Source: Verrucomicrobiota bacterium (GTDB lineage Bacteria; Verrucomicrobiota; Verrucomicrobiia; Opitutales; Opitutaceae). Taken from it: a stretch of DNA of 40,633 nt. Positions 1 to 8,053 of the stretch are shown here, piece after piece (position 1 is the stretch's first letter; every line of letters starts with the position of its first letter). The notes beneath the pieces were generated by a model. It ran no database searches. It had not been told where the DNA came from and saw only the letters and a list, made by a program, of their open reading frames with translations. Position numbers and translations under genes: made by a program. The stretch covers positions 1 through 40,633 of the forward strand of contig JANYJB010000063.1 of NCBI GenBank assembly GCA_025361935.1, in the 5' to 3' direction.

Positions 1-626
1 ACGACCTCGATGCCGAGGGGGATGGCGCGGGTTTTGACGATGTCGATGGTCTGCGGGTGGCAGGCGGCGGAGACGAAGAACGTGCGGTGGGCGGAGGCGT
101 CGCCTTCCTTGAGGCGGTGGCACATCATCATGGCCTCGGCAGCGGCGGTGCCCTCGTCGAGCATGGAGGCGTTGGCGATTTCGAGGCCGGTGAGATCGGT
201 GACGAGCGTCTGGAAGTTGAGGAGGGCTTCGAGGCGGCCTTGGGAAATCTCGGCCTGGTAGGGGGTGTAGGCGGTATACCAGCCGGGGTTTTCCAAGATG
301 GTGCGCTGGATGACGCCGGGAGTGACGGTGTCGTAATAACCGAGGCCGATGTGGCTGCGGAAAATGTGGTTGCGGGCGGCGAGGGCGCGCAGTTCGGCGA
401 GGGCGGCGGATTCGCCGGCGGCGGCGGGGAGATTCATCGCTTCGCGGCGGATGTGGGGCGGAACGGTGGCGTCGATGAGCGCGTCGAGCGAGGACTGGTT
501 GAGGAGAGCCAGCATGGCGGCCTGTTCGGTGGCATCGGGGCCGTTGTGGCGGCGGGCAAAGGTGTCGGTCGGAGCAAGGAGGTCCGAGAGGGAGGTTGCA
601 GCGGAGGCAGGCGCGGAAGCGGGCAT
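1..626 (-). CDS. gcvP: Glycine dehydrogenase (decarboxylating), P protein of the glycine cleavage system, N-terminal part
   Basis: This minus-strand frame is open from an ATG at 624-626 to the window edge, so only about the first 208 residues are present. P protein is the pyridoxal-phosphate enzyme that decarboxylates glycine and passes the aminomethyl group to lipoylated GcvH in the cytoplasm. Recognition rests on family motifs read directly: [10 protein letters not shown] near residue 21, [14 protein letters not shown] near residue 88, [19 protein letters not shown] near residue 113, and [20 protein letters not shown] followed by [11 protein letters not shown]. The PLP-lysine region lies outside the window. 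There is no Shine-Dalgarno sequence: the ATG directly follows a six-T run and a strong hairpin. The gene lies downstream of, and in the same direction as, the PEP-CTERM gene. Identity is very sure; the exact start is fairly sure. Confidence 0.95.
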   Translation of the reverse strand, partial: MPASAPASAATSLSDLLAPTDTFARRHNGPDATEQAAMLALLNQSSLDALIDATVPPHIRREAMNLPAAAGESAALAELRALAARNHIFRSHIGLGYYDTVTPGVIQRTILENPGWYTAYTPYQAEISQGRLEALLNFQTLVTDLTGLEIANASMLDEGTAAAEAMMMCHRLKEGDASAHRTFFVSAACHPQTIDIVKTRAIPLGIEV

Positions 627-657
627 AAAAAAGGACGGTAGGCTGGGCCTACCGTCC
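627..657 (-). terminator. Rho-independent terminator of the PEP-CTERM gene, abutting the gcvP start
   Basis: Read on the minus strand, a perfect 10-bp stem (648-657 with 633-642) closes a 5-nt loop and is followed at once by six T residues (632 down to 627). This is a textbook intrinsic terminator 31 bp past the stop codon of the PEP-CTERM gene. The next base begins the ATG of gcvP, so the structure could also act as a leader or attenuator for gcvP. Confidence 0.85.
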
Positions 658-688
658 GGCAAATGGTTTTTGGGGTTTGCGCGGGATA

Positions 689-1504
689 TTAGCGGCGAAG
701 GCGGGTTTTACGGCGATAGGCTACTAGGCCGAGGACGGCGACACCACCGAGGAGGGCGCAGGCGGAGGGTTCGGGGATGGCGGTAATACTAAAATTATCC
801 ATCGTGATTGTTCCAGAGCCGACTGTGAAAGCGAACTTAAGGTCGGTCATGGTTTGCGCTACAGTTTGGATGGCCACGTCGTTAAGAACTAAAGTCGTTC
901 CAACCCAGAGATCTGCTGTATCGTTTGCCAAAGCAGAACTAGATACGGACGGATCGGTGTAATTTAGCGATGAACCGGAATTGTTTAATATCCAAGTGAT
1001 CGTCTGCGTTCCGGAGAAATTCGAACTACTTGTTCCATTCGTAACATCTCGGATGCTGAATGTCCCGTCGGTGGTGGTGAAATTAATTCCAAATCGGCCA
1101 TAGGTATTAGCAGTCGATTCAGCAGCGTTAGTGGTGCCGAATCCACTGCCAACTTGCCATACGGCGGCGGTTGTTTGCGCAGCGGTATTTCCTGAAATAG
1201 TCAGATCAAAAACGTATTTTATGGCGTCAGGCGTAGGAGAAAAATCTGTGGTTCGAGAAAATGAACCGACGTTTGCTGTGCTGCGGGTGAACGAGAGGTT
1301 GTTTGCGGCCACAGAGATAGTAACTCCTGCTCCACTCGTGCCGATGGCATTCCACTGGCTAGAGGTGGGTGTTGATGCTGAAATATAGTCAGATAGGGTG
1401 GTGGTGCCGAAGCTCTGGGAAAAAATCGTCTGTGCGTTGATTTTGGTGGCAGTTGAGATGACCATCAATGCCAAGAAAATGAGTTTTTTGAATGAAGATG
1501 ACAT
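689..1504 (-). CDS. PEP-CTERM sorting-domain protein
   Basis: A 271-aa exported protein of unknown function. Residues 1-25 form a signal peptide (SSSFKK, then a hydrophobic core ending near NAQ). The mature part is rich in Thr, Ser and Asn with alternating beta-type sequence, as in surface or extracellular proteins. The C-terminus has the tripartite PEP-CTERM signal: IPEPS, a hydrophobic helix ([14 protein letters not shown]) and a basic tail RRKTRLRR. In known systems this signal directs processing by an exosortase and release or anchoring at the surface, often with exopolysaccharide. The body of the gene is clearly more AT-rich than its neighbours. It is flanked by nth (divergent) and gcvP (downstream, same strand), and its own terminator suggests it is a single-gene unit. 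No exosortase gene is in this window. Confidence 0.85.
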   Translation of the reverse strand: MSSSFKKLIFLALMVISTATKINAQTIFSQSFGTTTLSDYISASTPTSSQWNAIGTSGAGVTISVAANNLSFTRSTANVGSFSRTTDFSPTPDAIKYVFDLTISGNTAAQTTAAVWQVGSGFGTTNAAESTANTYGRFGINFTTTDGTFSIRDVTNGTSSSNFSGTQTITWILNNSGSSLNYTDPSVSSSALANDTADLWVGTTLVLNDVAIQTVAQTMTDLKFAFTVGSGTITMDNFSITAIPEPSACALLGGVAVLGLVAYRRKTRLRR

Positions 1505-1570
1505 TTTTGTAATCTAGCATGAATGATGCCTCGCCCCTAACGACGTTCAGGTTACTTCAGTAACATTTCC

Positions 1571-2221
1571 ATGACGTCTTTTCGCGATCTTGCTGCCCTG
1601 ATTGACCGTCGTCTCGCCGGGCTTTATCCGGAGACGCCCATCCCGCTCGATCATACGAACCCTTACACGTTGCTAGTGGCGGTTTTACTTTCCGCGCAAT
1701 GCACGGATAAGCGCGTGAATCTCCAGACGCCGGGGCTCTTCGCCAAGGCCGACAATCCGCGCGACATGGTGAAACTTTCGGTGGCTGAAATTAATTCATA
1801 CGTGCGTCCGTGTGGACTCGCGCCGCGGAAGGCGCAGGCGATTCGGCGGCTGTCGGAGCTTTTGCTCGAAAATCACGGGGGCGAGGTGCCGCGCACGTTT
1901 GCTGAACTGGAGGCGTTGCCGGGCGTCGGGCACAAGACGGCGTCGGTGGTAATGGCGCAGGCGTTTGGCGTGCCGGCGTTCCCAGTCGATACGCATATCC
2001 ATCGGCTCGCGCAGCGTTGGAAACTCACGAATGGCCGGAGCGTCGAGCAGACGGAGCGCGACCTGAAGCGGCTGTTTCCGCGCGAGCATTGGAACGCGCT
2101 GCATCTAAGAATTATTTTCTACGGACGGGAGCATTGCACGGCGCGCGGGTGCGACGGGACGGTGTGCGGGCTTTGCCGCGAACTTTTCCCGGAGCGCAGG
2201 CGGGCGGTGCGGGTGAGGTGA
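1571..2221 (+). CDS. nth: Endonuclease III (DNA glycosylase/AP lyase)
   Basis: A 216-aa base-excision-repair enzyme that removes oxidised pyrimidines and nicks at abasic sites. The helix-hairpin-helix LPGVGHKTASVV carries the catalytic Lys, and FPVDTHIHRL carries the catalytic Asp. LLSAQCTDKRVN near residue 40 is also typical. The length matches the family (E. coli 211 aa). The C-terminal iron-sulphur motif is odd: cysteines at 189, 194, 199 and 202 give C-x4-C-x4-C-x2-C instead of the classical C-x6-C-x2-C-x5-C, and no cysteine follows the CxxC. The ATG start has no obvious ribosome-binding site. It is divergent from the PEP-CTERM gene across a 66-bp AT-rich gap that must hold both promoters. 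Confidence 0.93.
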   Translation: MTSFRDLAALIDRRLAGLYPETPIPLDHTNPYTLLVAVLLSAQCTDKRVNLQTPGLFAKADNPRDMVKLSVAEINSYVRPCGLAPRKAQAIRRLSELLLENHGGEVPRTFAELEALPGVGHKTASVVMAQAFGVPAFPVDTHIHRLAQRWKLTNGRSVEQTERDLKRLFPREHWNALHLRIIFYGREHCTARGCDGTVCGLCRELFPERRRAVRVR

Positions 2222-2294
2222 CGAGCGCGGCGCGCAACAGCGCGAAAACGGTGTTGATTCGCGCAGGGGAGGCATTCAGGTTGCGCGTTCTTCG

Positions 2295-2371
2295 GGACGC
2301 TTAGCTCAGTTGGTTAGAGCACCTGCTTCACACGCAGGGGGTCTGCGGTTCGAGTCCGCAAGCGTCCACCA
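2295..2371 (+). tRNA. tRNA-Val (anticodon CAC)
   Basis: A complete cloverleaf: acceptor GGACGCT pairs with AGCGTCC (2295-2301 with 2361-2367), discriminator A2368, and an encoded CCA at 2369-2371. The D arm is GCTC...GAGC. The anticodon stem CCTGC/GCAGG encloses loop TTCACAC, giving anticodon CAC, which reads GUG (Val). The T arm is TGCGG-TTCGAGT-CCGCA. Length is 77 nt with CCA. Confidence 0.96.
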
Positions 2372-2375
2372 TTTC

Positions 2376-2402
2376 AACCGCCTCGTCGCAGGCGGTTTTT
2401 TT
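2376..2402 (+). terminator. Rho-independent terminator of tRNA-Val
   Basis: An 8-bp stem AACCGCCT/AGGCGGTT with a 6-nt loop is followed by seven T residues, 4 bp after the tRNA CCA. It also separates the tRNA from the convergent glcF gene ending at 2412. Confidence 0.85.
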
Positions 2403-2411
2403 GCGGGCAGA

Positions 2412-3710
2412 TCAGGCGGGCGTCTTTTCGGCGGCGTAGGCGCGGGCGAGGAGGACGATAGGGTGGACGACTTCGGTGGAGGCGTGGCCGCTGTTGGCGA
2501 GTCCGCCTTGAATCTGGAGATGGCAGCCGGGGTTGGCGGTGGCGACGACTTGGGCGCCGGTGGCGGCGAGGTGGCCGATTTTGCGGTGCTGGAGCCACGC
2601 AGAGGTGTCGGGCTGGGTGAAGTTGTAGATTCCGGCGCTGCCGCAGCACCACTGGGCTTCTGCGCATTCGCGGAGCTCGACGCCGGGGAGCGAGCGGAGG
2701 ATTTCACGGGGCTGGGCGCTCACTTTCTGGCCGTGGCAGAGGTGGCAGCTTTCGTGATAGGTCACCGTGGACGCGGCGGCGGTGGAGGCGGGTTTGCGGA
2801 AACCGATTTCGACGAGGTATTCGTGGATGTCGCGGAGTTTTTTGGACCACTCGGCGGCGCGTGCGGCGTAGGCGGGGTCGTCGTGGAGGAGGTGGCCGTA
2901 GGCGCGCAGGTGGGAGCCGCAGCCGCCGGCGTTGCTGATGATGGCGTCGAAGTCGGCGGGGTTGACGAGGTCGAGCTGGCGGCGGGCGAGGAGGCGGGCG
3001 GTGTCGGTGTCGCCGTTGTGCGCGTGGAGCGAGCCGCAGCAGGGCTGGACGGGCGGGGTGTGGACTTCGCAGCCGTTGGCGAGAAGGACGTCCACGGTGG
3101 CGCGGTTGACGTCGGAGAAGGCGAGATCTTGCACGCAGCCGGTGAGGACGAGGACGCGGTGGCGGGGCGCGGCGGGTTTCTCGACGGGGCGGATGAGCTG
3201 GTGGGAAAATCTCGCGCGGATCGCCGGCGTCTGGGGTTCGAGACGGCGGAGGTTATCCGGGAGGAGGTTGATGAGGCCGGCTTCGCGGGCGAGGGTTTGC
3301 AGGCCGGAGGACTGCCAGAGCCGGAGCGCGCGGCCGACGAAGCGGAGGAGGCGCGGGCGGGTGAAGAGGACGCGCAGCGCGGCCCAGCGGACGAAGTCGC
3401 GTTTGGGCGAGGCGAGCACGCCGGCTTTCTCGACGTCGGCGCGGGCGGTTTCAAAAAGCTCGGCGTAGTTGACGCCGGCGGGGCAGGCGGTGGTGCAGGC
3501 GAGGCAGCCGAGGCAGTAATACATTTCCTCGCCGAAGGCTTTGGTCACCTCGAGTTCAGCGTCGGCGATGGCGCGCATGAGGGCGATGCGTCCGCGCGGG
3601 GAGTTGCGCTCTTCCTTGGTCTCCACGTAAGTCGGGCAGGTGGGCAGGCACAGGCCGCAGTGGATGCACTGCTGGAGCACTGAATAATCGAGATCGCGCA
3701 GGGTTTTCAT
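2412..3710 (-). CDS. glcF: Glycolate oxidase iron-sulphur subunit
   Basis: A 432-aa protein that carries electrons from the flavin subunit during oxidation of glycolate to glyoxylate. The N-terminus has two 4Fe-4S ferredoxin motifs: CIHCGLCLPTCP (Cys 15, 18, 21, 25) and CLGCLACTTACP (Cys 66, 69, 72, 76). The rest contains two cysteine-rich CCG domains, with VQPCCGSLHAHNG and QWCCGSAGIYN as core motifs and NPGCHLQIQGG near the C-terminus. Length fits GlcF (about 407 aa in E. coli). It starts 14 bp after glcD, so the two are cotranscribed. No glcE gene lies nearby, so this would be a two-subunit arrangement unless GlcE is encoded elsewhere. A related (S)-2-hydroxy-acid oxidase acting on lactate is the main alternative. 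Confidence 0.9.
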   Translation of the reverse strand: MKTLRDLDYSVLQQCIHCGLCLPTCPTYVETKEERNSPRGRIALMRAIADAELEVTKAFGEEMYYCLGCLACTTACPAGVNYAELFETARADVEKAGVLASPKRDFVRWAALRVLFTRPRLLRFVGRALRLWQSSGLQTLAREAGLINLLPDNLRRLEPQTPAIRARFSHQLIRPVEKPAAPRHRVLVLTGCVQDLAFSDVNRATVDVLLANGCEVHTPPVQPCCGSLHAHNGDTDTARLLARRQLDLVNPADFDAIISNAGGCGSHLRAYGHLLHDDPAYAARAAEWSKKLRDIHEYLVEIGFRKPASTAAASTVTYHESCHLCHGQKVSAQPREILRSLPGVELRECAEAQWCCGSAGIYNFTQPDTSAWLQHRKIGHLAATGAQVVATANPGCHLQIQGGLANSGHASTEVVHPIVLLARAYAAEKTPA

Positions 3711-3724
3711 ACGGCGCGGGGCGT

Positions 3725-5131
3725 TCAGTCGAAGATTTTGCCGGGGTTCAGCAGGGCTTCGGGGTCGAGGGACTTTTTGACGAGGCGGAGCAGTTCGTAG
3801 GACGCATCGCCGAGCTGACGTTTAAGGAAAGGTTTTTTGGCGAGGCCGACGCCGTGCTCGCCGGTGATGGTGCCGCCGCGTTTGAGGGTTTCCTCGAAGA
3901 TCTCGGCGAGAGCGAGTTCGACGCGGTGCATCTCGGCGGCGTCGCGTTCGTCGGTGAGGATGGTGGGGTGGAGGTTGCCGTCTCCAAAGTGGCCGAAGGT
4001 GGCGATGGTGAGGGCGTGTTTTTGGGCGATGATCTCGACCGCGCGGATCATGCTGGCGAGTTCGCTGCGGGGCACGGTGACGTCTTCGAGGATCGTGGTG
4101 GGGCGCAGGCGGGCGAGGGCGGAGAAGGCGCTGCGGCGGGCGGTGGCGAGTTGGGCGGCCTCGGCGTCGGTGGCGGCGAGACGGACGGAAGTGGCGCCGT
4201 GCGCGCGACAGAGTTCACCGATCTTGGCGGCTTCGTCGGCGACGGCGGCGGGGTGGCCGTCGGTCTCGACGAGGAGGATGGCAGCGGCGTCTCGCGGTAG
4301 GCCGACCTTGGCGAAGTCATCGACGCAGCGGAGGGTCTTCTGGTCGAGGAACTCCAATGTGCAGGGGATGATTTTGGCGGCGATGATGGCGGAGACGGTT
4401 TCGGCGGCGGCGTCCATCGTGGTGAAGCTTGCGAGGAGCGTCTGGCGTGCGGCGGGTTTAGGGAGAAGTTTGAGCAGGACTTGGGTAACGACGCCGAGGG
4501 TGCCTTCGCTGCCGATGAAGAGGTCGCGGAGGTTGTAGCCGGCGACGTCTTTCACGCATTTGTTGCCGAGCCAGCAGATGGTGCCGTCGGCGAGGACGAC
4601 CTCCATGCCAATGACGTAGTCGCGGGTTACGCCGTATTTGAGGCCGCGCAAGCCGCCGGAGTTTTCGGCGACGTTGCCGCCGATGGTGGAGATTTTCATC
4701 GAGCCAGGGTCGGGCGGATAAAAGAGACCGACGGCGTCGGCGGCGTCGTAAATTTTCTGGGTGATGGCACCGGCTTCGGCGCGGAGGGTGAGGTTGGCGG
4801 AGTCAACTTCGAGGATGCGATCCATCTTTGCGAGGCACAGGACGATCGCGCCGGGAAGCGGCACGCTGCCGCCGGAGAGCCCGGTGCCGCTGCCGCGGGT
4901 GACGACGGGGGCGCGGTGCTCGCGGGCGAGTTTGAGGACAGTTGAGACATCGGCGGCGTCGCGCGGGAAGACGACGCAGGCGGGAAGTTGCTTAAGCGTG
5001 GCGGTGCCGTCGAAGCCGTAAGGCAGGATGTCTTCGCGCGCGGTGAGCACGCGTGCGGCGCCGAGGCGGGCGGTGAGAGATGCGATCAAGGAGTCCACTG
5101 GATGGGTTATATGAAGACGCGGGCAGTCCAC
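3725..5131 (-). CDS. glcD: Glycolate oxidase FAD subunit (FAD-linked 2-hydroxy-acid oxidase)
   Basis: A 468-aa flavoprotein. The FAD-binding PCMH domain has RGSGTGLSGGSVP at about residues 79-91 and PPDPGSMKISTIGGNVAENS plus GLKYGVTRDYV further on. The C-terminal FAD-oxidase domain has HFGDGNLHP and GEHGVGLAKK, followed by DPEALLNPGKIFD, the standard end of GlcD and D-lactate dehydrogenase-type enzymes. It oxidises glycolate (or D-lactate) and passes electrons to GlcF. The first start is GTG at 5131; another GTG at 5098, eleven codons later, gives an N-terminus closer to the usual family start, so the start is uncertain. Downstream glcF follows after 14 bp. The glycine-cleavage gene gcvP about 3 kb away could act in the same C2 metabolism. 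Confidence 0.9.
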   Translation of the reverse strand: MDCPRLHITHPVDSLIASLTARLGAARVLTAREDILPYGFDGTATLKQLPACVVFPRDAADVSTVLKLAREHRAPVVTRGSGTGLSGGSVPLPGAIVLCLAKMDRILEVDSANLTLRAEAGAITQKIYDAADAVGLFYPPDPGSMKISTIGGNVAENSGGLRGLKYGVTRDYVIGMEVVLADGTICWLGNKCVKDVAGYNLRDLFIGSEGTLGVVTQVLLKLLPKPAARQTLLASFTTMDAAAETVSAIIAAKIIPCTLEFLDQKTLRCVDDFAKVGLPRDAAAILLVETDGHPAAVADEAAKIGELCRAHGATSVRLAATDAEAAQLATARRSAFSALARLRPTTILEDVTVPRSELASMIRAVEIIAQKHALTIATFGHFGDGNLHPTILTDERDAAEMHRVELALAEIFEETLKRGGTITGEHGVGLAKKPFLKRQLGDASYELLRLVKKSLDPEALLNPGKIFD

Positions 5132-5281
5132 GGGAAGACCGATGTTTGGAGGGCGTGAGACGGGCTGGCGCAGATTGTCGCCGCTCTTGGACGTTGTGGC
5201 TCAAAAAGCAGTCCGGGTTTGGCCCGTCCCTAGATGAATTCCCTTGTTGGCGGTGGTCCGATGTATGCGTAAGCTTAAATC

Positions 5282-7867
5282 ATGGATATGAACCAACTCA
5301 CCCAAATGTCCCGCCAGGCTGTGACCGATGCGCAGTCCGAGGCGCGCCGTCGCGGCAACAACGAGGTGGAGACCTGGCACCTGCTGCACGCGTTGCTCGC
5401 CCAGGAAAACGGCATCGTGCCCGCGTTGATCGGAAAACTCGGGCTAACCGTGAGAGCCCTGCAACTTGCCGCCGAGCGTGAACTCGACCGCATCCCAAAA
5501 ATCTCCGGCAGCGTGGACGCCTCCAAGATTTACGTCACGCAGGCGATGAACGAAGTCCTCACCCGTGCCGAGGCCGAGGCGAAGTCGCTCAAGGACGATT
5601 TCGTTTCCGTCGAGCATCTCTTCTTCGGACTGATCGACGTGGCCAAGCCCGATGGCCTTGCGAAATATTTTAAATCCTTCGGCATCGAGCGCGCCAAAAC
5701 CCTCGCCGTCCTTAAAACCTTGCGCGGCGCCCAGCGCGTGACCACCGACAATCCCGAGGCCACCTACGCCGCGCTCGAAAAATACGGTATCGACCTCGTG
5801 GCGCAGGCGAAAAAGGGCAAGATGGACCCGGTGATCGGCCGCGACGACGAGATCCGCCGCACCGTGCGCATCCTTTCGCGCAAAACCAAAAACAACCCCG
5901 TGCTCATCGGCGAACCCGGCGTCGGCAAGACCGCCATCGTCGAGGGTCTCGCGCAGCGCATCGTGCGCGGCGACGTGCCCGAGGGGATCAAGGACAAGAC
6001 CATCTTCTCCCTTGATATGGGCGCGCTCGTCGCCGGCGCGAAATACCGCGGTGAATTCGAGGAGCGCCTCAAGGCCGTGCTCAACGAGGTGAAGCAGGCC
6101 GAGGGCCGCATCATCCTCTTCATTGACGAACTCCACACCATCGTTGGCGCGGGAAAATCCGAGGGCGCGATGGACGCGGGCAATCTCCTCAAGCCCATGC
6201 TCGCGCGCGGCGAACTCCACTGCATCGGCGCGACCACGCTCGACGAATACCGCCAGCACATCGAAAAAGACGCCGCGCTCGAGCGCCGCTTCCAGCCCGT
6301 GCTCGTCGAGCCGCCTTCCGTCGAGGACGCGATTTCAATCCTACGCGGCATTCGCGAGCGGTTTGAACTGCACCACGGCGTGCGCATTCAGGATAACGCG
6401 CTGGTCGCCGCCGTCACCCTTTCCAACCGTTACATCAGCGACCGCTTCCTGCCCGACAAAGCCATCGACCTGATGGACGAGGCCTGCGCGATGATTCGCA
6501 CCGAGATGGATTCCGCCCCGCAGGAACTCGACGCGCTCCAGCGCCGCGTGCTCCAACTCGAAATTGAAGAAGCCGCGCTCAAGCTCGAAAAGGACGACGC
6601 CTCGAAACATCGCCTGGAAGCCCTCCGCAAGGAGCTCGCCGACGCGCGTTCGCAGACCGCCGGCTTGAAGGCGAAGTGGGACAAAGAAAAAGCCTCCGTA
6701 AACGCAGTGCGTGCCGTCCGCGAACAGCTCGACGCCGCCCGTATCGAACTCGAAAAAGCCGAGCGCGCCTACGACCTCAACAAACTCGCCGAGCTTCGCC
6801 ACGGCAAGATTCCTCAGCTTGAGGCCGAGTTGAAGAAATCCGAAACCACCGCCGCCAAGACCGAGCTCTTCAAAGAGGAGGTCTCCGCCGAGGAGATCGC
6901 CGAGATCGTTTCCAAGTGGAGCGGCGTGCCCGTGACGCGCCTCATCGAGGGAGAAAAGGAAAAGCTCCTCCGCCTCGGCGAAGTGCTGCACGAGCGCGTG
7001 ATCGGGCAGGAGGAAGCCGTGCAACTCGTGACCGACGCCATCCTCCGCGCGCGCGCAGGCATCAAAGACCCGCGCCGCCCCGTCGGCAGTTTTCTTTTTC
7101 TCGGTCCGACCGGCGTGGGCAAAACCGAGCTGGCGAAGACGCTGGCCGAATCCCTTTTCGACACCGAGGCGGCGATGATCCGCATCGACATGTCCGAATA
7201 CATGGAGAAGCACAGCGTTTCGCGTCTCATCGGCGCGCCTCCCGGCTACGTCGGCTACGACGAGGGCGGCCAGCTTAGCGAGGCCGTGCGCCGCAAACCT
7301 TACGCAGTCGTCCTCTTCGACGAGGTCGAGAAGGCGCATCCGGACGTTTTTAATGTTCTTTTACAAGTGCTCGATGACGGCCGAATTACTGACTCCCAGG
7401 GCCGCACCATCGACTTCAAAAATACCATCATCATTCTCACGTCCAATCTCGGTTCGCGCCACCTGCTTGAAGGCGTCGCGGGCGACACGATTCCCGAAAG
7501 CGTGCGCGAGAGCGTGATGGCGGAGCTGCGGAAGACCTTCCGGCCGGAATTCCTCAACCGCATCGACGAGACCATCCTCTTCAAGCCGCTCACGCTGGAC
7601 GAAATCACGCAGATCGTAGATCTGCTATTGGCCGACCTAAATGCCCGTATGGCAGAGAAAAGAGTCACGGTGGTCCTCGACAAAAAAGCCAAGGAATGGG
7701 CCGCCGAAAAAGGCTACGATCCCGTCTTCGGCGCGCGTCCGCTCAAGCGTTTCCTGCAACGCCAGATCGAGACGAAACTCGCGCGCGCTCTCATCTCGGG
7801 CGACGTCAAGGAGGGCGCGACCGTTACCTTTAAGATCAGGGAAAATGAACTCGTTATGGCGACCTGA
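5282..7867 (+). CDS. clpB: ATP-dependent disaggregase ClpB (Hsp100)
   Basis: An 861-aa hexameric AAA+ chaperone that threads aggregated proteins and works with DnaK. The N domain occupies about residues 1-145 (two Clp-N repeats). NBD1 has Walker A GEPGVGKT near 210 and Walker [11 protein letters not shown] long charged coiled-coil M domain follows (roughly 405-525), and it separates ClpB from ClpA/ClpC. NBD2 has Walker A GPTGVGKT near 608, the pore loop [13 protein letters not shown] and Walker B VVLFDE. The C-terminal D2-small domain ends near residue 861. No IGF/LGF ClpP-docking loop is seen. There is no clear Shine-Dalgarno; a second in-frame ATG lies two codons in. The 150-bp upstream region shows no CIRCE element and no convincing sigma-32 promoter. 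Confidence 0.97.
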   Translation: MDMNQLTQMSRQAVTDAQSEARRRGNNEVETWHLLHALLAQENGIVPALIGKLGLTVRALQLAAERELDRIPKISGSVDASKIYVTQAMNEVLTRAEAEAKSLKDDFVSVEHLFFGLIDVAKPDGLAKYFKSFGIERAKTLAVLKTLRGAQRVTTDNPEATYAALEKYGIDLVAQAKKGKMDPVIGRDDEIRRTVRILSRKTKNNPVLIGEPGVGKTAIVEGLAQRIVRGDVPEGIKDKTIFSLDMGALVAGAKYRGEFEERLKAVLNEVKQAEGRIILFIDELHTIVGAGKSEGAMDAGNLLKPMLARGELHCIGATTLDEYRQHIEKDAALERRFQPVLVEPPSVEDAISILRGIRERFELHHGVRIQDNALVAAVTLSNRYISDRFLPDKAIDLMDEACAMIRTEMDSAPQELDALQRRVLQLEIEEAALKLEKDDASKHRLEALRKELADARSQTAGLKAKWDKEKASVNAVRAVREQLDAARIELEKAERAYDLNKLAELRHGKIPQLEAELKKSETTAAKTELFKEEVSAEEIAEIVSKWSGVPVTRLIEGEKEKLLRLGEVLHERVIGQEEAVQLVTDAILRARAGIKDPRRPVGSFLFLGPTGVGKTELAKTLAESLFDTEAAMIRIDMSEYMEKHSVSRLIGAPPGYVGYDEGGQLSEAVRRKPYAVVLFDEVEKAHPDVFNVLLQVLDDGRITDSQGRTIDFKNTIIILTSNLGSRHLLEGVAGDTIPESVRESVMAELRKTFRPEFLNRIDETILFKPLTLDEITQIVDLLLADLNARMAEKRVTVVLDKKAKEWAAEKGYDPVFGARPLKRFLQRQIETKLARALISGDVKEGATVTFKIRENELVMAT

Positions 7868-8053
7868 TGGATTCGTTCCGGAGTGAAATTCTTCTAAAAT
7901 CCGGTCACTTTTAAGGATTGGTTTCTGTTCTCTTTCACGTCCGAGTGTCGTGTGCGTTGTTCCTGAGAGTGATTTTTATATTGCGACTACTTTCCGGCCG
8001 ACATCGTTTAGATATGCGTTTTTGACCCCAAGCGCTTAACCCCTCCCATTTCT

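Noticed and set aside
5132-5281. CIRCE or sigma-32 heat-shock promoter before clpB
   Set aside because: No TTAGCACTC-type inverted repeat and no CTTGAAA/CCCATnT pair with correct spacing is visible.
7868-8053. Promoter for the coiled-coil gene with a TATATT box near 7978
   Set aside because: The AT-rich hexamer has no acceptable -35 partner at 16-18 bp, so I do not list it as a promoter.
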